Below are positions 30,057-40,438 of a stretch of 64,000 nt of DNA, in pieces. This DNA comes from Selaginella moellendorffii (Eukaryota > Streptophyta > Lycopodiopsida > Selaginellales > Selaginellaceae). The position numbers and the translations under genes were made by a program. The stretch covers positions 251,851-315,850 of the forward strand of contig NW_003314379.1 of the NCBI RefSeq assembly GCF_000143415.4, given 5' to 3'. Below the pieces are notes generated by a model. That model worked only from the letters and a program-made list of their open reading frames with translations. It ran no database searches and was not told the DNA's origin. Positions within the stretch are counted from its first letter, which is position 1, and each line of letters starts with the position of its first letter.

Positions 30057-33000
30057 ATGAACAAACCGAGGAAAGCAGCCAGCAAACAACAAGAAGACAC
30101 CGAAAGACTTCAACGATACCTCCAGCGAGAGTTGAAGAGACTAGAGAAAGAGAGAAAAGAAAAAGCCACCCAGTGGTCCCACTTTGTACAAGTTTCTGAA
30201 AGAGAAAGGTACATTACTGATGAATTGTTTCCCAAAATTGCAGCCGGCGAAGATGCCGGAAGGATTTTAGAAGGCTACCAGAATTTTAGGACACCACCTG
30301 CTTCTCCGACTGCAGCACCGGAGAACCCGCCAGAAACCCAGCCAGAAGTTCAGCACACTCCTCAGCACAGCTTCCACAACCCACTCTTCCGAGGACAGAC
30401 CGACCCAAGAACATATTTCTCCTGGACTGTACCGACAGCTTCACCAGCAGTCCTCGGCACACTGTTTTCGACACCAGTATCAGCTTCTACCTTGACCACA
30501 CCGTTCGCCTCCGCACCGGAATTCTACAATTTCCAGCAACAACCAGACTCCCCAAAGCTCAACTCAGTCGAATACGGCCTCCAACCTATATACATTGTCA
30601 ACCCAGACGATCGACCAGCACATCCCCAGCAATACGAGTTCGGCCAATCCTCCGAATACACACTCAACCAACTTTTTGACCAGGTGTTCAGCAGACCCCA
30701 CCAACAACCAGAACCAGACATCGATCTTCAGCAACCAGACTTACAGGTAATACTCCGACAATCCTCTCCGGAGACCTTGCTGCAGCCTGCCGAAGAACCT
30801 CTGCTACCATCAACATCAACACTGCCACCACAAAACACTCCACCAACTGCTCCGTCAAACGTCCCGCCAAACGCTCCACCGAACACTCTGCCACACAGTC
30901 TACCAGACATTCCCCCAGACATCATCACCATGACAATGGTACTCCCCAACACGGTCATCGGCAAGCTTGTCACCTACCCACAATTCAAAGGGAAGAAGAC
31001 CGAAGATCCAGAAAAGCACGTTATTCGCTTCAAGGAGGCCGCCCGAGTCAATGGCCAGCAAGACAACTTCGCATTCCTCTTTGGCTGCACCCTCAAAGGA
31101 TGCGCCGGAGAATGGCTCCAGACGACCGACTCGAAACTCACCTTCGACGAGCTTACCAAAGCCTTCACCGACCACTTCAAGTCAGCACTCAGCCAATCAG
31201 AGAAGCTTCAGAAGATACAGAACATCAAGATGCGTACTGGTGAAACTCTTGAAGAATACACCGAACGCTTCACCAAACACGCCAACCGCTGCAAGAGCTC
31301 TTCTACTGACATACTTTTATACCAATGGTACATGCAGGGACTAGCTTCACACTTGAAGAAAGCTGCCACCAAAATCGACACCAGCGATTACAAGACTCTT
31401 TCCAAAGACTTGAAAGAAGTTCAAATCCGCCGACAAACTGCCCGAGTTGATGAACCGGAAGACTTCGACTCCGAGGAAGATGAGGATGACCTCCTCGACA
31501 GCCTCACTGGCAAGTCAAAGGACAAAGTCGGCATCCGAAAGATCCAGAAGCTCCTCACCAAATTCACTGCATCCAGCGACAAATCCGATGTCCGAACCGG
31601 CGTCTGGTGCACAAAATGCAAGAATGAAGGACACTCAGCCACCGACTGCAAACTCCAGCTCGTTAAGTGTCAAATCTGCGGGAAAGACAACCATGACGCC
31701 AAGACATGCAGATTCCGTAGCCAACCTGAAGTCCGACAAATCTCCAACTTCCCCCGGAGACCTCCCCGACAGCCTGAGTATTCGACCCAATATCCGGCCG
31801 CACCTCCAAACAACTGGCGACCGCCCCGGAACAACTACCTGCCGCGACAATGGAACGCACCACCGAGATTCAACAACAACTACAACAACCGACCCTACTA
31901 CAATGACCGATACCAACAACCCGACAACCGGCCATACCAACAATACCGACAAAACCAGATGGACTACAACAACAGCCAAGCCTATCCACGCTACCAGAAT
32001 CAAGGGTATCAAGGCTACAACCGATATCAAGGCTATCAAGACCGGAGATATCAAGGCAACTACAACAGCCGCCCATGGCAACCCCGAATCCCAGACCAGC
32101 CCGGCCCTCCAAGACTCGGACCGCCGCCGCCTAGACAGCCAGACCAACAGCAACAGCAACCACCGGCAACCAGACTCATCGAAGCCGACGAACTCCCATT
32201 TCCCGAAGAAGACCCAGAACCACAAGTTCTGGCAGTCCAGACTCGAGCACAACTTCGAGCACAGCACCAACAACAACCGGATAAAGACTCAAACACCGAA
32301 GATGACACGAGCTCAGAGCGCTCGAAACAAACCCCGGAGTGGAAGAAACGCCGACAGCTAGCTGCCAAAGTACAAAAGCACCTTACTCAACAGCCACCCG
32401 AACTAGTCATCCTCGACTCCAAAGACGAAGAACAGCCCGAGTCAAGCACACAGCAACCGAGAAACCAGCCGACAGCTTCACCGGCACAACTTTTGGCCAA
32501 CTCGATTGGAGATACAACTGTCGCTGAATCCATCCTCACCCAGAACATCCAGATCACTGTTGGCCAACTTCTGAAGATCGCTCCATATCTCGTCAACCAA
32601 CTGGTAAGTCTGACTAATCCTCTGGACACACCTCCAATGGACGCCCCAGCACTGAATACCAGTAAGGACACTGTTGACGCCTTTCAAGCTGAGATACAAC
32701 CCGGAGACTGCGACAATGAAGTTCCAACCATCGACCTCCGAATCGGCCAACACCAAGTCCGAGGAGCCATGCTTGATGGCGGCTCTGGCGTCAACATCAT
32801 CAAAGAGAGTCTTGTCCGACAAATCAACCTCGGTCCAGTTGAGCCAGCACCGTTTAACGTCCGAATGGCCGACCACCGATCAGTCCGACCCCGAGGAATT
32901 ATCCGGAATGTCATCACCAATATCAGAGGCATCAGAGTTCCAGTCAACTATGTCATCCTCAAGCTTCCGAAGAACTCCGACGGCTATGCAGTCCTCCTCG

Positions 33001-36000
33001 GACGCCCGTGGCTCAAACACGCTCGAGCAATGCACAACTGGTCGACCAACCAGATCTTTCTCCAAGGCCCGCAAGGTCCAGTAACAGTCTCGACAAACTC
33101 GTCGAAACACCTTCCGACGAACATACGACCGGTCGACCTCGAAGACTATGACCTCGAAACCGGCCTCGACGACTATGAAGAACAGCAAATACTCCAAGCC
33201 TACCCCGACCTCGAACCGCTCGCCGAAATTGACATCTTTAGAGTAGCAGCCGACTTCAGCCGAGAGCGACCCCAGCTTACCGAAGCATTGAAGAACCCGA
33301 CAACCAGAGACACCACCATCGCCACTCAGCCAGCATTCATTGTCGACTCCGACCAGAAAGTTGCCTATGTCCCGACAATACCGACCAACCAACCTCTCGA
33401 GAAGATCAACCTTGCTACCGACCAGAATCAGCATCACATCATCCTCGCCAAAGACATCTCTGAGAGTTTCCGGAACAAAGGCCTGAGACTCCTCCAGAAG
33501 AAAAAGCACTTGTTTGCTTGGAGCTACAAAGACCTGAAAGGAGTCTCACCGGACTTATGTCTGCACACCATCACCCTCCTCCCGGATGCCCGGCCGAAGC
33601 GACAAGCACCTTACCGGATGAACCCAAACCTCATGGAGCAAGTCAAGAAGGAGCTCGACAAACTCCTCGAAGTCGAATACATCTACCCAATCCAGAATCT
33701 GATCTGGTTGTCTCCTCTGGTCGTTGTGCCAAAGAAAAATGGCAAGCTCCGAATCTGCGTCAACTACAAGCAGCTCAACGACGTCACCAACAAAGATATC
33801 TTCCCGATACCCTTCACCGACGAAGTTCTTGACGCAGTCGCCGGACATGAAATGTACTCCTTCCTCGACGGATTTTCCGGCTACAATCAGATCACCATCG
33901 CCCAAGAAGACCAGCACAAGACAGCATTCATCAGCCCATGGGGAGCATACGCCTACCGAAGAATGCCTTTCGGCCTCTGCAATGCACCCTTCACTTTCCA
34001 ACGACTCGTCACCAACACCTTCCGAGACTACCTCACCGACTTCATGCGAGTCTTCATGGACGACTTCAGTGTCTTCAGCTCCGAAGACCGCCATCTCGAA
34101 TGCCTCGAGAAATGCCTCGAGAAGTGCGAAGAAAACAACATCGCCCTCAACCCCGAGAAATGTGCCTTCTTCGTCAAGTCCGGAGTACTTCTCGGCCACA
34201 TTGTCTGCAAAGATGGCATACTCATCGACAAAGACAAAGTCGCAGTCATACTTCAGCTCGACCCGCCAAAGAACCAGAAGGACCTCCGAAGATTTCTCGG
34301 CAAGATCGGATACCACCGAAGATTCATCCACAAGTACGCTGACATCGCCAAACCTCTCACCGATGGCCTCCGGCTCAACGCCCAGTGGATCTGGTCGGAC
34401 ACTCAACAGACAGCATTTGACAACCTCAAGCTCAAGCTCACTACCGCACCAATACTCGCCAAACCAGATTGGACCAAAGAGTTCCATATCCACGTCGACA
34501 CCTCTGACATCGGCACCGGCACAGTGCTTAGCCAAGCCCAGAGAGACAACCGAGACCAGCCGATTTACTACGCAAGCAGACTACTCACTTCGACAGAACG
34601 CAACTACACCACCACCGAGAAAGAAGCCCTCGGCATGGTATACGCCCTCCAGAAGTTTCGGCACTACATTCTTTCGAGCAAAGTCATCATCTTCGTTGAC
34701 CACAAGGCCCTCCTTTACCTCATCAACAAGCCCATACTCTCCGGCCGAATTTCCAGATGGTTCCTCCTACTCCAAGAGTACAACTTTGAAATCGTCCACA
34801 AGCCCGGCCGACAGCATGAACAGGCCGACTTCCTCAGCCGCATCACCACCGGAGAATCGCCCGATCGACTCGCCGACGATTTGCCCGACTCCAACCTTTT
34901 CCGAATTTCAGTACCAGCAACATGGCTCGACGACATCTTCGCCTACCTCAGCTCAGCAAAAGTCCCAGCTCAGCATACAACGCCAGACCAGAGAAAGACT
35001 TTTGTCTCGAAAACCCGCCGGTACTCCATCATCGGCGGCAGCCTTTACAAACTCGGCATCGACAACATACTTAGACGATGCATCAAAGTTCCAGAGACCC
35101 TCCGGATTATAAACGAAGCACATTCTGGACCGTCCGGCGGCCACTTCGCCTCCGACACAACCGTCCGGAAGATTCTCCAGTCAGGACTCTGGTGGCCGAC
35201 AATGTGGCGAGACACCGAAGACTTCTGCCGGAAATGTGACACCTGCCAGAGGAATCGACTTCCGCCGAAAACTCAGAGTCAACCGCTCAACCCAACCTTC
35301 CCGGTCGCGCCTTTCCAGAGATGGGGACTCGACTTCATCGGACCCCAAATCACCACAGCCCGGAAGAACCAGTACATCATTGTCGCCACCGACTATGCCA
35401 CCAAATGGGCCGAAGCAGCTCCCCTCAAGCAAGCAACCGCCAAGGCAACAGCCAAGTTCATCTACGAGAACATCATCACCCGCTTTGGAACACCACTCGA
35501 ACTCGTCACCGACCGCGGCAGCCACTTCATCAACGAAACCATCACACACCTTACCGAAGAGTTCCAGATCCGACACAAAACATCAACGCCCTACTACCCG
35601 CAAGGCAATGGCCAAGCCGAAGCCACCAACAAGACGCTCAAGACAATTCTCAAGAAAGTCATCAGCGATTCTGGCAAAGATTGGGACGAGAAACTCGGAG
35701 ACGTTCTCTGGGCCTACCGGACAGCATACAAGATCACCACCAACATGACACCGTTCAAGCTCGCCTTTGGAATAGAAGCCATAACACCAATCGAGTTCAT
35801 CATTCCTAGCATGCGTGTCGCGGTGAAGTACGACCTGGATCCCCGGCACATCTTCCGGCAACGACTGCTCGAACTCGAGAAACTCGACGAGCTCCGACTC
35901 AACGCCTTGTGGACCCTCCACACCATCCAGAAGCAAAGAAAAGCCCGGTACGACCGAAGACTCGCTCGAAACAAGACTCCGAAGTACTCTCCCGGCGATC

Positions 36001-38783
36001 ATGTACTCTGGTATCGAGGACCAATCACTCAGCTCGGCAACAAGCTCAAAACCAAGTGGCACGGACCTTTCATCATCACCGAACTCTACCCCAACTCGAC
36101 AGCGAACGTCGCCACCCTCGCTGGAGACTTCACCGAAACTGTCAACCTCAACAAGCTCCGACCATACTACGTAGACCTCTGCAACATCCAGACCACATTT
36201 CAGCAACACTTCCGACCGCAACTCGTCACCGGAACCGAGAGATTCCCCGAACACTCTCCCGGCCACTCGAACCGAACACTCGACACCAGCCGTCCGTATC
36301 GAGAAGCAACACCAGATGATACCACAATGAGCATCATCGACAATCAGCAAGCCTTGTGGCATCAACAATGGCCAACACGCTACTCAGAAACCATCACCAC
36401 CAACTTCTCCTGGACAACCCTTCAGTTGCCACTCAACTTGGCACAAAACGCTGAGTCCCAAGCTACCGTCCGATCAACTCCACGAGATCAGATCTGCACC
36501 GTCCAACAACGCTCAATCTCAGCCGCCAGATCATCATCTCCACAACAGATCACAGCCCTCAGATCTTGCCACGCAATCGCCACCGTTCAAACTAAACCCC
36601 ACCAAGTTTCACGAGACACAAACCTAAGTCGCCAACAGCAGCTCGCCAGCACCCTTTCCAGCGCGCCACCAGCTCCAGCAACGATGCCCAAGCGCAAGAT
36701 GAGAGCCATTCCCCCAAGACGCCTCAGGTATGTCCGCCACAGCTTGCCCAAGCTTCCGACCGAGGCAGTCACGGCATGGCTGGTCGAGCAGGGGTTCGGC
36801 CAGCTCCTCGAGATCTTCAAAACCCCATTCGATCACCACCTCGCCCGCAAGCTTGCCAAGAAGTATGACGAGAGCCGCAACACGATCTCGGATGACGTCA
36901 ACACCATCGCCATCACGCCGGCCCTGCTCAGCAAAGTTTTCAAGATCCCTCGAAAAGGACTCGACAAGTTCCCCAAAGAGGTTCCCAAGGTCATCCTCAA
37001 GCCAGGTGCATCCCCAACCACAGAAGGGCCCAAGTGGGAGGATGTTCTTTCTGAACACCAGGAGAAGCTGCGTGCCCTGCTCCTCCTCTACGACCTCCGC
37101 CCCACTGACAAATCTATCAGCAAGCTTACCACCCAAGCCTATCACGCCATGGACCGAGGAGAGCGAGTCAATGTCGCCAGCCACTTGAACACTATGCTGG
37201 CAAAGCAACTGAAGAAAATCAATGAGAAACCTACGAGAGGCCAAACCATCTCCACCGTGATCTTCCCGATGCTCATCGCTTTGCACGCCGCCCACCCCAA
37301 CAAGCAGCCCTGGTCTACCAGCTCCTCAACTGAACACAGCCACACTGACGACAACGACTCAGCATCGACCGAGACCCTGCCCTCACCACCGCACAAGAAC
37401 AAAGTCCAACCCTCCTCATCGAAGCATAATCCGCCACCCAGCCCCACCCCCAGCAAGACCAGCAGCGAAGACACCTCATCTGACGAAGAATCTCCACCAC
37501 CTCGCCGCCACAAGCTTCGTCAACCTCCTCAACGTAAGAACTGCCACCGCAGCACGGAGTACGTCGTCCTCACCAGCAGGGACACCACAAACACCACACA
37601 ACCCCGCCAGCACCAGCACCAATCAATTCCAAGCCAACCCCGAGCTCGTTCACCTTCTCCAACACCAATCTTCAACAACTCACAAGCTTTCACTGACGAC
37701 CAGCACCACGACAACAATGATTCCCATCACCCAGACAATATCACCGCCAGCAACAGCAAGATTTCCAGCGGGCACGTCAACTCCAGCAACGTTAAACCTC
37801 TCCATCCATCAGCAGCACATCCGACTCTCAACACCACACAAGATGCCCCGTTGACCTTCAACAAAAATCCGAGCTCTTCATCAAATATTACAGCGCCTCA
37901 TCTCGACCATCCATCTTCAACGACCATAATTAAATTTGCGCCATGTCAAATCTTAACAAACTTGAAAAATCAGCGCAGTCCATCTGCATCCGCTCAGCCT
38001 CAGCCACCTCAGCAGCAATCAACGCCCCAAATCACGCCGGCCGACCCCATCAAGAACCCAGCTCCCGACTCAGTTTCAGCGCCCTACGGCTCGCCTTTAG
38101 CGCCCTCTCCACCAGTCCAAGCATCTCAGCCGCACCAGCAATCCACCATGCCTCCACTCCAATCCCAGGTACGCAAAGACAGAGCCTCCTTCGACCACGA
38201 AATCCGCCAAGAACACGAAGACAAGATGCAAGATCCCGGATACCTCCATCGCAAGCTCTTCGAGGCTCTGGAGCGCCGCGCCAGTCATGACATCAGCCAG
38301 GCCATCCGAGGCCGCGTTCCCCAGGCTCAGGACATCGCCCAGCACCTCTCCCGCGATGGCGCCTTCATCAACACCAGGAACGCAGTCCGCGCTGAGTTCT
38401 ACGAGCCGCTCGTCGCGGAGATCGGCAACCTCCACAACACCATTCACCACCTCCAGGGCGACATCCAGAGCATCAAGACAACGGCAGCCAGCTCTTCTCG
38501 CGCCAACAACAACCCCACTGGCCAGCAGAACTACTGGCGAGACAAGTACCACCACGGAGTCACCGTCATCCAGGAGCACCAGCAGCGCATTGACCATCTT
38601 GAAGCGCTCCTCGCCGAGTATGAGGATGATGATGGCTCAGACCCGCCCGACAGTGAGCCCAACGATAACCTGACCCTCCCCCAGCAGCACCGCCGACTGC
38701 GACGCCTGCAGCGAGCTCCGGAAGCGAACCAACTCCACCACCAAGCAATGGACACTGATCATGGCCCCGAGGACGGAGCCTAG
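30057..38783 (+). CDS. Gag-pol polyprotein with long C-terminal extension
   Basis: 2908 codons without a stop. Approximate residues: disordered Pro/Gln-rich leader 1-290; gag core 292-460 (YPQFKGKKTEDPEKHVIRF ... LEEYTERFTKHANRC); two zinc knuckles 515-555 (CTKCKNEGHSATDC and CQICGKDNHDAKTC); Tyr/Gln/Asn-rich low-complexity tract 600-680; protease near 904 (MLDGGSGVNII); reverse transcriptase about 1160-1420 with FMDD at 1332; RNase H from 1475 (HVDTSDIGTG); integrase zinc finger (H-x-H...C-x2-C) at about 1685-1725, with catalytic blocks WGLDFIGP (about 1757), TDRGSHF (about 1818) and NGQAEATNKTLK (about 1851). Pol ends near 2032. The last 870 residues are an extra region with a helical domain (2210-2450), a Ser/Thr/Pro-rich linker and a coiled coil near the end. 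It encodes the proteins for self-copying; the frame looks functional. Confidence 0.92.
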   Translation: MNKPRKAASKQQEDTERLQRYLQRELKRLEKERKEKATQWSHFVQVSERERYITDELFPKIAAGEDAGRILEGYQNFRTPPASPTAAPENPPETQPEVQHTPQHSFHNPLFRGQTDPRTYFSWTVPTASPAVLGTLFSTPVSASTLTTPFASAPEFYNFQQQPDSPKLNSVEYGLQPIYIVNPDDRPAHPQQYEFGQSSEYTLNQLFDQVFSRPHQQPEPDIDLQQPDLQVILRQSSPETLLQPAEEPLLPSTSTLPPQNTPPTAPSNVPPNAPPNTLPHSLPDIPPDIITMTMVLPNTVIGKLVTYPQFKGKKTEDPEKHVIRFKEAARVNGQQDNFAFLFGCTLKGCAGEWLQTTDSKLTFDELTKAFTDHFKSALSQSEKLQKIQNIKMRTGETLEEYTERFTKHANRCKSSSTDILLYQWYMQGLASHLKKAATKIDTSDYKTLSKDLKEVQIRRQTARVDEPEDFDSEEDEDDLLDSLTGKSKDKVGIRKIQKLLTKFTASSDKSDVRTGVWCTKCKNEGHSATDCKLQLVKCQICGKDNHDAKTCRFRSQPEVRQISNFPRRPPRQPEYSTQYPAAPPNNWRPPRNNYLPRQWNAPPRFNNNYNNRPYYNDRYQQPDNRPYQQYRQNQMDYNNSQAYPRYQNQGYQGYNRYQGYQDRRYQGNYNSRPWQPRIPDQPGPPRLGPPPPRQPDQQQQQPPATRLIEADELPFPEEDPEPQVLAVQTRAQLRAQHQQQPDKDSNTEDDTSSERSKQTPEWKKRRQLAAKVQKHLTQQPPELVILDSKDEEQPESSTQQPRNQPTASPAQLLANSIGDTTVAESILTQNIQITVGQLLKIAPYLVNQLVSLTNPLDTPPMDAPALNTSKDTVDAFQAEIQPGDCDNEVPTIDLRIGQHQVRGAMLDGGSGVNIIKESLVRQINLGPVEPAPFNVRMADHRSVRPRGIIRNVITNIRGIRVPVNYVILKLPKNSDGYAVLLGRPWLKHARAMHNWSTNQIFLQGPQGPVTVSTNSSKHLPTNIRPVDLEDYDLETGLDDYEEQQILQAYPDLEPLAEIDIFRVAADFSRERPQLTEALKNPTTRDTTIATQPAFIVDSDQKVAYVPTIPTNQPLEKINLATDQNQHHIILAKDISESFRNKGLRLLQKKKHLFAWSYKDLKGVSPDLCLHTITLLPDARPKRQAPYRMNPNLMEQVKKELDKLLEVEYIYPIQNLIWLSPLVVVPKKNGKLRICVNYKQLNDVTNKDIFPIPFTDEVLDAVAGHEMYSFLDGFSGYNQITIAQEDQHKTAFISPWGAYAYRRMPFGLCNAPFTFQRLVTNTFRDYLTDFMRVFMDDFSVFSSEDRHLECLEKCLEKCEENNIALNPEKCAFFVKSGVLLGHIVCKDGILIDKDKVAVILQLDPPKNQKDLRRFLGKIGYHRRFIHKYADIAKPLTDGLRLNAQWIWSDTQQTAFDNLKLKLTTAPILAKPDWTKEFHIHVDTSDIGTGTVLSQAQRDNRDQPIYYASRLLTSTERNYTTTEKEALGMVYALQKFRHYILSSKVIIFVDHKALLYLINKPILSGRISRWFLLLQEYNFEIVHKPGRQHEQADFLSRITTGESPDRLADDLPDSNLFRISVPATWLDDIFAYLSSAKVPAQHTTPDQRKTFVSKTRRYSIIGGSLYKLGIDNILRRCIKVPETLRIINEAHSGPSGGHFASDTTVRKILQSGLWWPTMWRDTEDFCRKCDTCQRNRLPPKTQSQPLNPTFPVAPFQRWGLDFIGPQITTARKNQYIIVATDYATKWAEAAPLKQATAKATAKFIYENIITRFGTPLELVTDRGSHFINETITHLTEEFQIRHKTSTPYYPQGNGQAEATNKTLKTILKKVISDSGKDWDEKLGDVLWAYRTAYKITTNMTPFKLAFGIEAITPIEFIIPSMRVAVKYDLDPRHIFRQRLLELEKLDELRLNALWTLHTIQKQRKARYDRRLARNKTPKYSPGDHVLWYRGPITQLGNKLKTKWHGPFIITELYPNSTANVATLAGDFTETVNLNKLRPYYVDLCNIQTTFQQHFRPQLVTGTERFPEHSPGHSNRTLDTSRPYREATPDDTTMSIIDNQQALWHQQWPTRYSETITTNFSWTTLQLPLNLAQNAESQATVRSTPRDQICTVQQRSISAARSSSPQQITALRSCHAIATVQTKPHQVSRDTNLSRQQQLASTLSSAPPAPATMPKRKMRAIPPRRLRYVRHSLPKLPTEAVTAWLVEQGFGQLLEIFKTPFDHHLARKLAKKYDESRNTISDDVNTIAITPALLSKVFKIPRKGLDKFPKEVPKVILKPGASPTTEGPKWEDVLSEHQEKLRALLLLYDLRPTDKSISKLTTQAYHAMDRGERVNVASHLNTMLAKQLKKINEKPTRGQTISTVIFPMLIALHAAHPNKQPWSTSSSTEHSHTDDNDSASTETLPSPPHKNKVQPSSSKHNPPPSPTPSKTSSEDTSSDEESPPPRRHKLRQPPQRKNCHRSTEYVVLTSRDTTNTTQPRQHQHQSIPSQPRARSPSPTPIFNNSQAFTDDQHHDNNDSHHPDNITASNSKISSGHVNSSNVKPLHPSAAHPTLNTTQDAPLTFNKNPSSSSNITAPHLDHPSSTTIIKFAPCQILTNLKNQRSPSASAQPQPPQQQSTPQITPADPIKNPAPDSVSAPYGSPLAPSPPVQASQPHQQSTMPPLQSQVRKDRASFDHEIRQEHEDKMQDPGYLHRKLFEALERRASHDISQAIRGRVPQAQDIAQHLSRDGAFINTRNAVRAEFYEPLVAEIGNLHNTIHHLQGDIQSIKTTAASSSRANNNPTGQQNYWRDKYHHGVTVIQEHQQRIDHLEALLAEYEDDDGSDPPDSEPNDNLTLPQQHRRLRRLQRAPEANQLHHQAMDTDHGPEDGA
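36684..38783 (+). other. C-terminal extension of the Gypsy polyprotein
   Basis: Follows integrase in the same frame. The section from MPKRKMRAIPPRRLRYV is basic and helical (TEAVTAWLVEQGFGQLLEIF, then ITPALLSKVFKIPRKGL). It faintly resembles the N-terminal host-like domain of plant transposon proteins that read xLTPELIxxVLGIP. A 300-residue disordered linker and a final helical segment with LHNTIHHLQGDIQSIK and QEHQQRIDHLEALLAEYEDD follow. Tat-type elements are known to carry an extra ORF after pol; here it is fused in frame. Function unknown. Confidence 0.6.
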
Positions 38784-38790
38784 ATCAAGC

Positions 38791-38799
38791 AGGGGGCAG
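38791..38799 (+). promoter_or_regulatory. Polypurine tract of the Gypsy element
   Basis: AGGGGGCAG immediately precedes the 3' LTR, 7 bases after the gag-pol stop codon. It primes plus-strand DNA synthesis in LTR elements. Confidence 0.8.
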
Positions 38800-39169
38800 T
38801 GGAAACCCCCCTAACACATGCACGCCCAGGAGCAGCTCCACTCACGACTGAAAGCCAGGTTCAAACGGCTACTAGTTTATTTCTATTCTAGGCATATGCT
38901 GGCGGTTAGAACCGCCAACAGGAGAGTGGTTTTGAGAGACCCTAGCGCAGCTAGGGTTCCCCATCTCCTTTCCCATTCCATTGTACTTCAAGACTCCTGA
39001 ATCGCATCCCCCTATTTGCATTATCTTTGACTTGAGTCTCTCTCCCCGCCGATCCACCACTTCTTTCACCCCTCCTCAGCTGGCGACCTCTGGAGATCAG
39101 GCGCCAGTTCTCAGATCAAGTTCTAGCGGTAGCAGCATTCTCATCCATCTCACATTTTCCCATTAAACA
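38800..39169 (+). repeat. 3' LTR
   Basis: 370 bp, nearly identical to the 5' LTR. Differences: a T/C in the second palindrome loop, one extra C, T/C and G/A near the end, and two changes in the last 8 bases. Confidence 0.95.
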
Positions 39170-39498
39170 ACCCCCGAGGAACTGAGCTCCTCTTCCTCCA
39201 GCAAGGAACTCTGTATGTTGGATTCGTGAGCACCACCAACAACACACTCTTCGCTCAAACTTTGCATCCAGGGGATCTCTTTGTATTTCCGCGCGGTCTC
39301 ATTCACTTCCAGCTCAACGTTGGGAAGACACCGGCTATTGCTCTTGCGGGATTCAACTCCCAGAATCCGGGTGTCACCCAGGTAGCCAAAGCAGTGTTTG
39401 CATCCAATCCTCCCATTTATGACGCTGTCATCGAGAGGGCGTTCCAGATCAATCCCAAGCTCATCCAGCAGCTCAGGGACCTCATCAAGCAAACTTAA
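39170..39498 (+). pseudogene. Germin-like protein copy 2, 3' half
   Basis: Starts in the right ACCCC duplication and continues as RGTELLFLQQGTLYVG, then box 2 (GDLFVFPRGLIHFQLN) and the usual C-terminus DLIKQT with TAA. It has one residue different from its neighbours (VGKTPAIALAG). The frame is open, so the element insertion is the only visible lesion. Confidence 0.9.
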
Positions 39499-39819
39499 TC
39501 AGCTTGTTCTCGCATTAATTCTTTCATAAATTCCAATAATATTCTAATTTTGCCTGGCTTACAAAAAACAAGAAAGTTTTTATCACGCCAATATCACGAG
39601 GCTTGTTAGTTCCTTCATTTCCAATACTGGCTTGACCACGACCCGGACAAACTGAAACAATCCAAGCTAGTGAAATTAACACGTTCATCCTCGTTCAATC
39701 TTGATTCTTAGTAAAATGACCAAGCCAGATCCGGTGTGCTCTAACCATAAGTCCGGTATAGCTTCTCAACTCATGAAAGCTTCTCTAGATAAGAGCCAAT
39801 CGATTCGTTCCAGCTCCGG
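39499..39819. other. Spacer downstream of GLP2
   Basis: Homologous to the 3' flanks of copies 4 and 6 (GCTTGTTCTCGCATTAATTC). It contains a partial copy of GLP-promoter-like sequence (TGACCAAGCCAGATCCGGTG, about 39717). No gene. Confidence 0.6.
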
Positions 39820-40438
39820 TCAAGGACTTGCGATGTACATCGAAGCAAATGTCCTGGAGCTTGGCCATGTCTGGCTCAAACAGGCCACGTCAATGCTTCC
39901 ATCCCTGGTGTAGGAAGGGAGCATGATGCTAATCCCCTCGAATGGCACGTAAGGCCCGCCAGCAAACACCGGAGTTCCATAGCCAAAGTCGAGCTCGTAG
40001 ATTGGAAGCTGCGCCCAGCTCGTCACGCTCAAGTTTGGGCTCAGCACCGTCTTGCCACTCCTCGTGATCTGGACCGGGTTCTTCTGCTGGAGCTCCACGA
40101 AGTCCATCTGGGAGCGGATGTACCCGTTGTCAAGCCGCTTGATGGAAGCCTGGATGAGATCCGTGGCGTGGGATGCTGGTTTCTCCAGGAGATCCTTCGC
40201 GGTGCTGTGGGTGTGGGAGATGACGTTGCCGAAGTAGTCGTTGGGGATGGAGGAACGAACCTCTTTCGCCCGTTGGCCACGATCAAAACTCAGGTTTGGA
40301 CTTCACCATCGATGCCACGGGCCCGAGTGATGCACTTCCAGAGATTGCTCATGAGGCTGACAAACGTAGAGGGTCCTCGGGCACCGCCTTCTTTCGTCGC
40401 CGACTACTTGATCTTCTTGAAGAGATCGATGCTGAAGT

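Larger units (their letters stand above)
28263..39169 (+). mobile_element. Full-length Ty3/Gypsy LTR retrotransposon, 10.9 kb, young
   Basis: LTRs 28263-28631 (369 bp) and 38800-39169 (370 bp), both TGGAAACC...ACA, flanked by ACCCC. The LTRs differ at five bases and one indel (about 1.4%), which indicates a recent insertion. A primer-binding-like TTTGGCGACCACGGTGGGA starts right after the 5' LTR, and a polypurine tract AGGGGGCAG ends right before the 3' LTR. Inside are an unassigned leader ORF and one 2908-codon gag-pol frame with an unusual C-terminal extension. No chromodomain was seen. The integrase/gag style and the PBS resemble the plant Tat/Athila-type branch. The element lies in GLP copy 2. 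Confidence 0.95.

Noticed and set aside
33555-34535. Antisense ORFs of 200-330 codons under the Gypsy polyprotein
   Set aside because: Shadow frames of a biased, GC-rich coding sequence; no recognisable domain.
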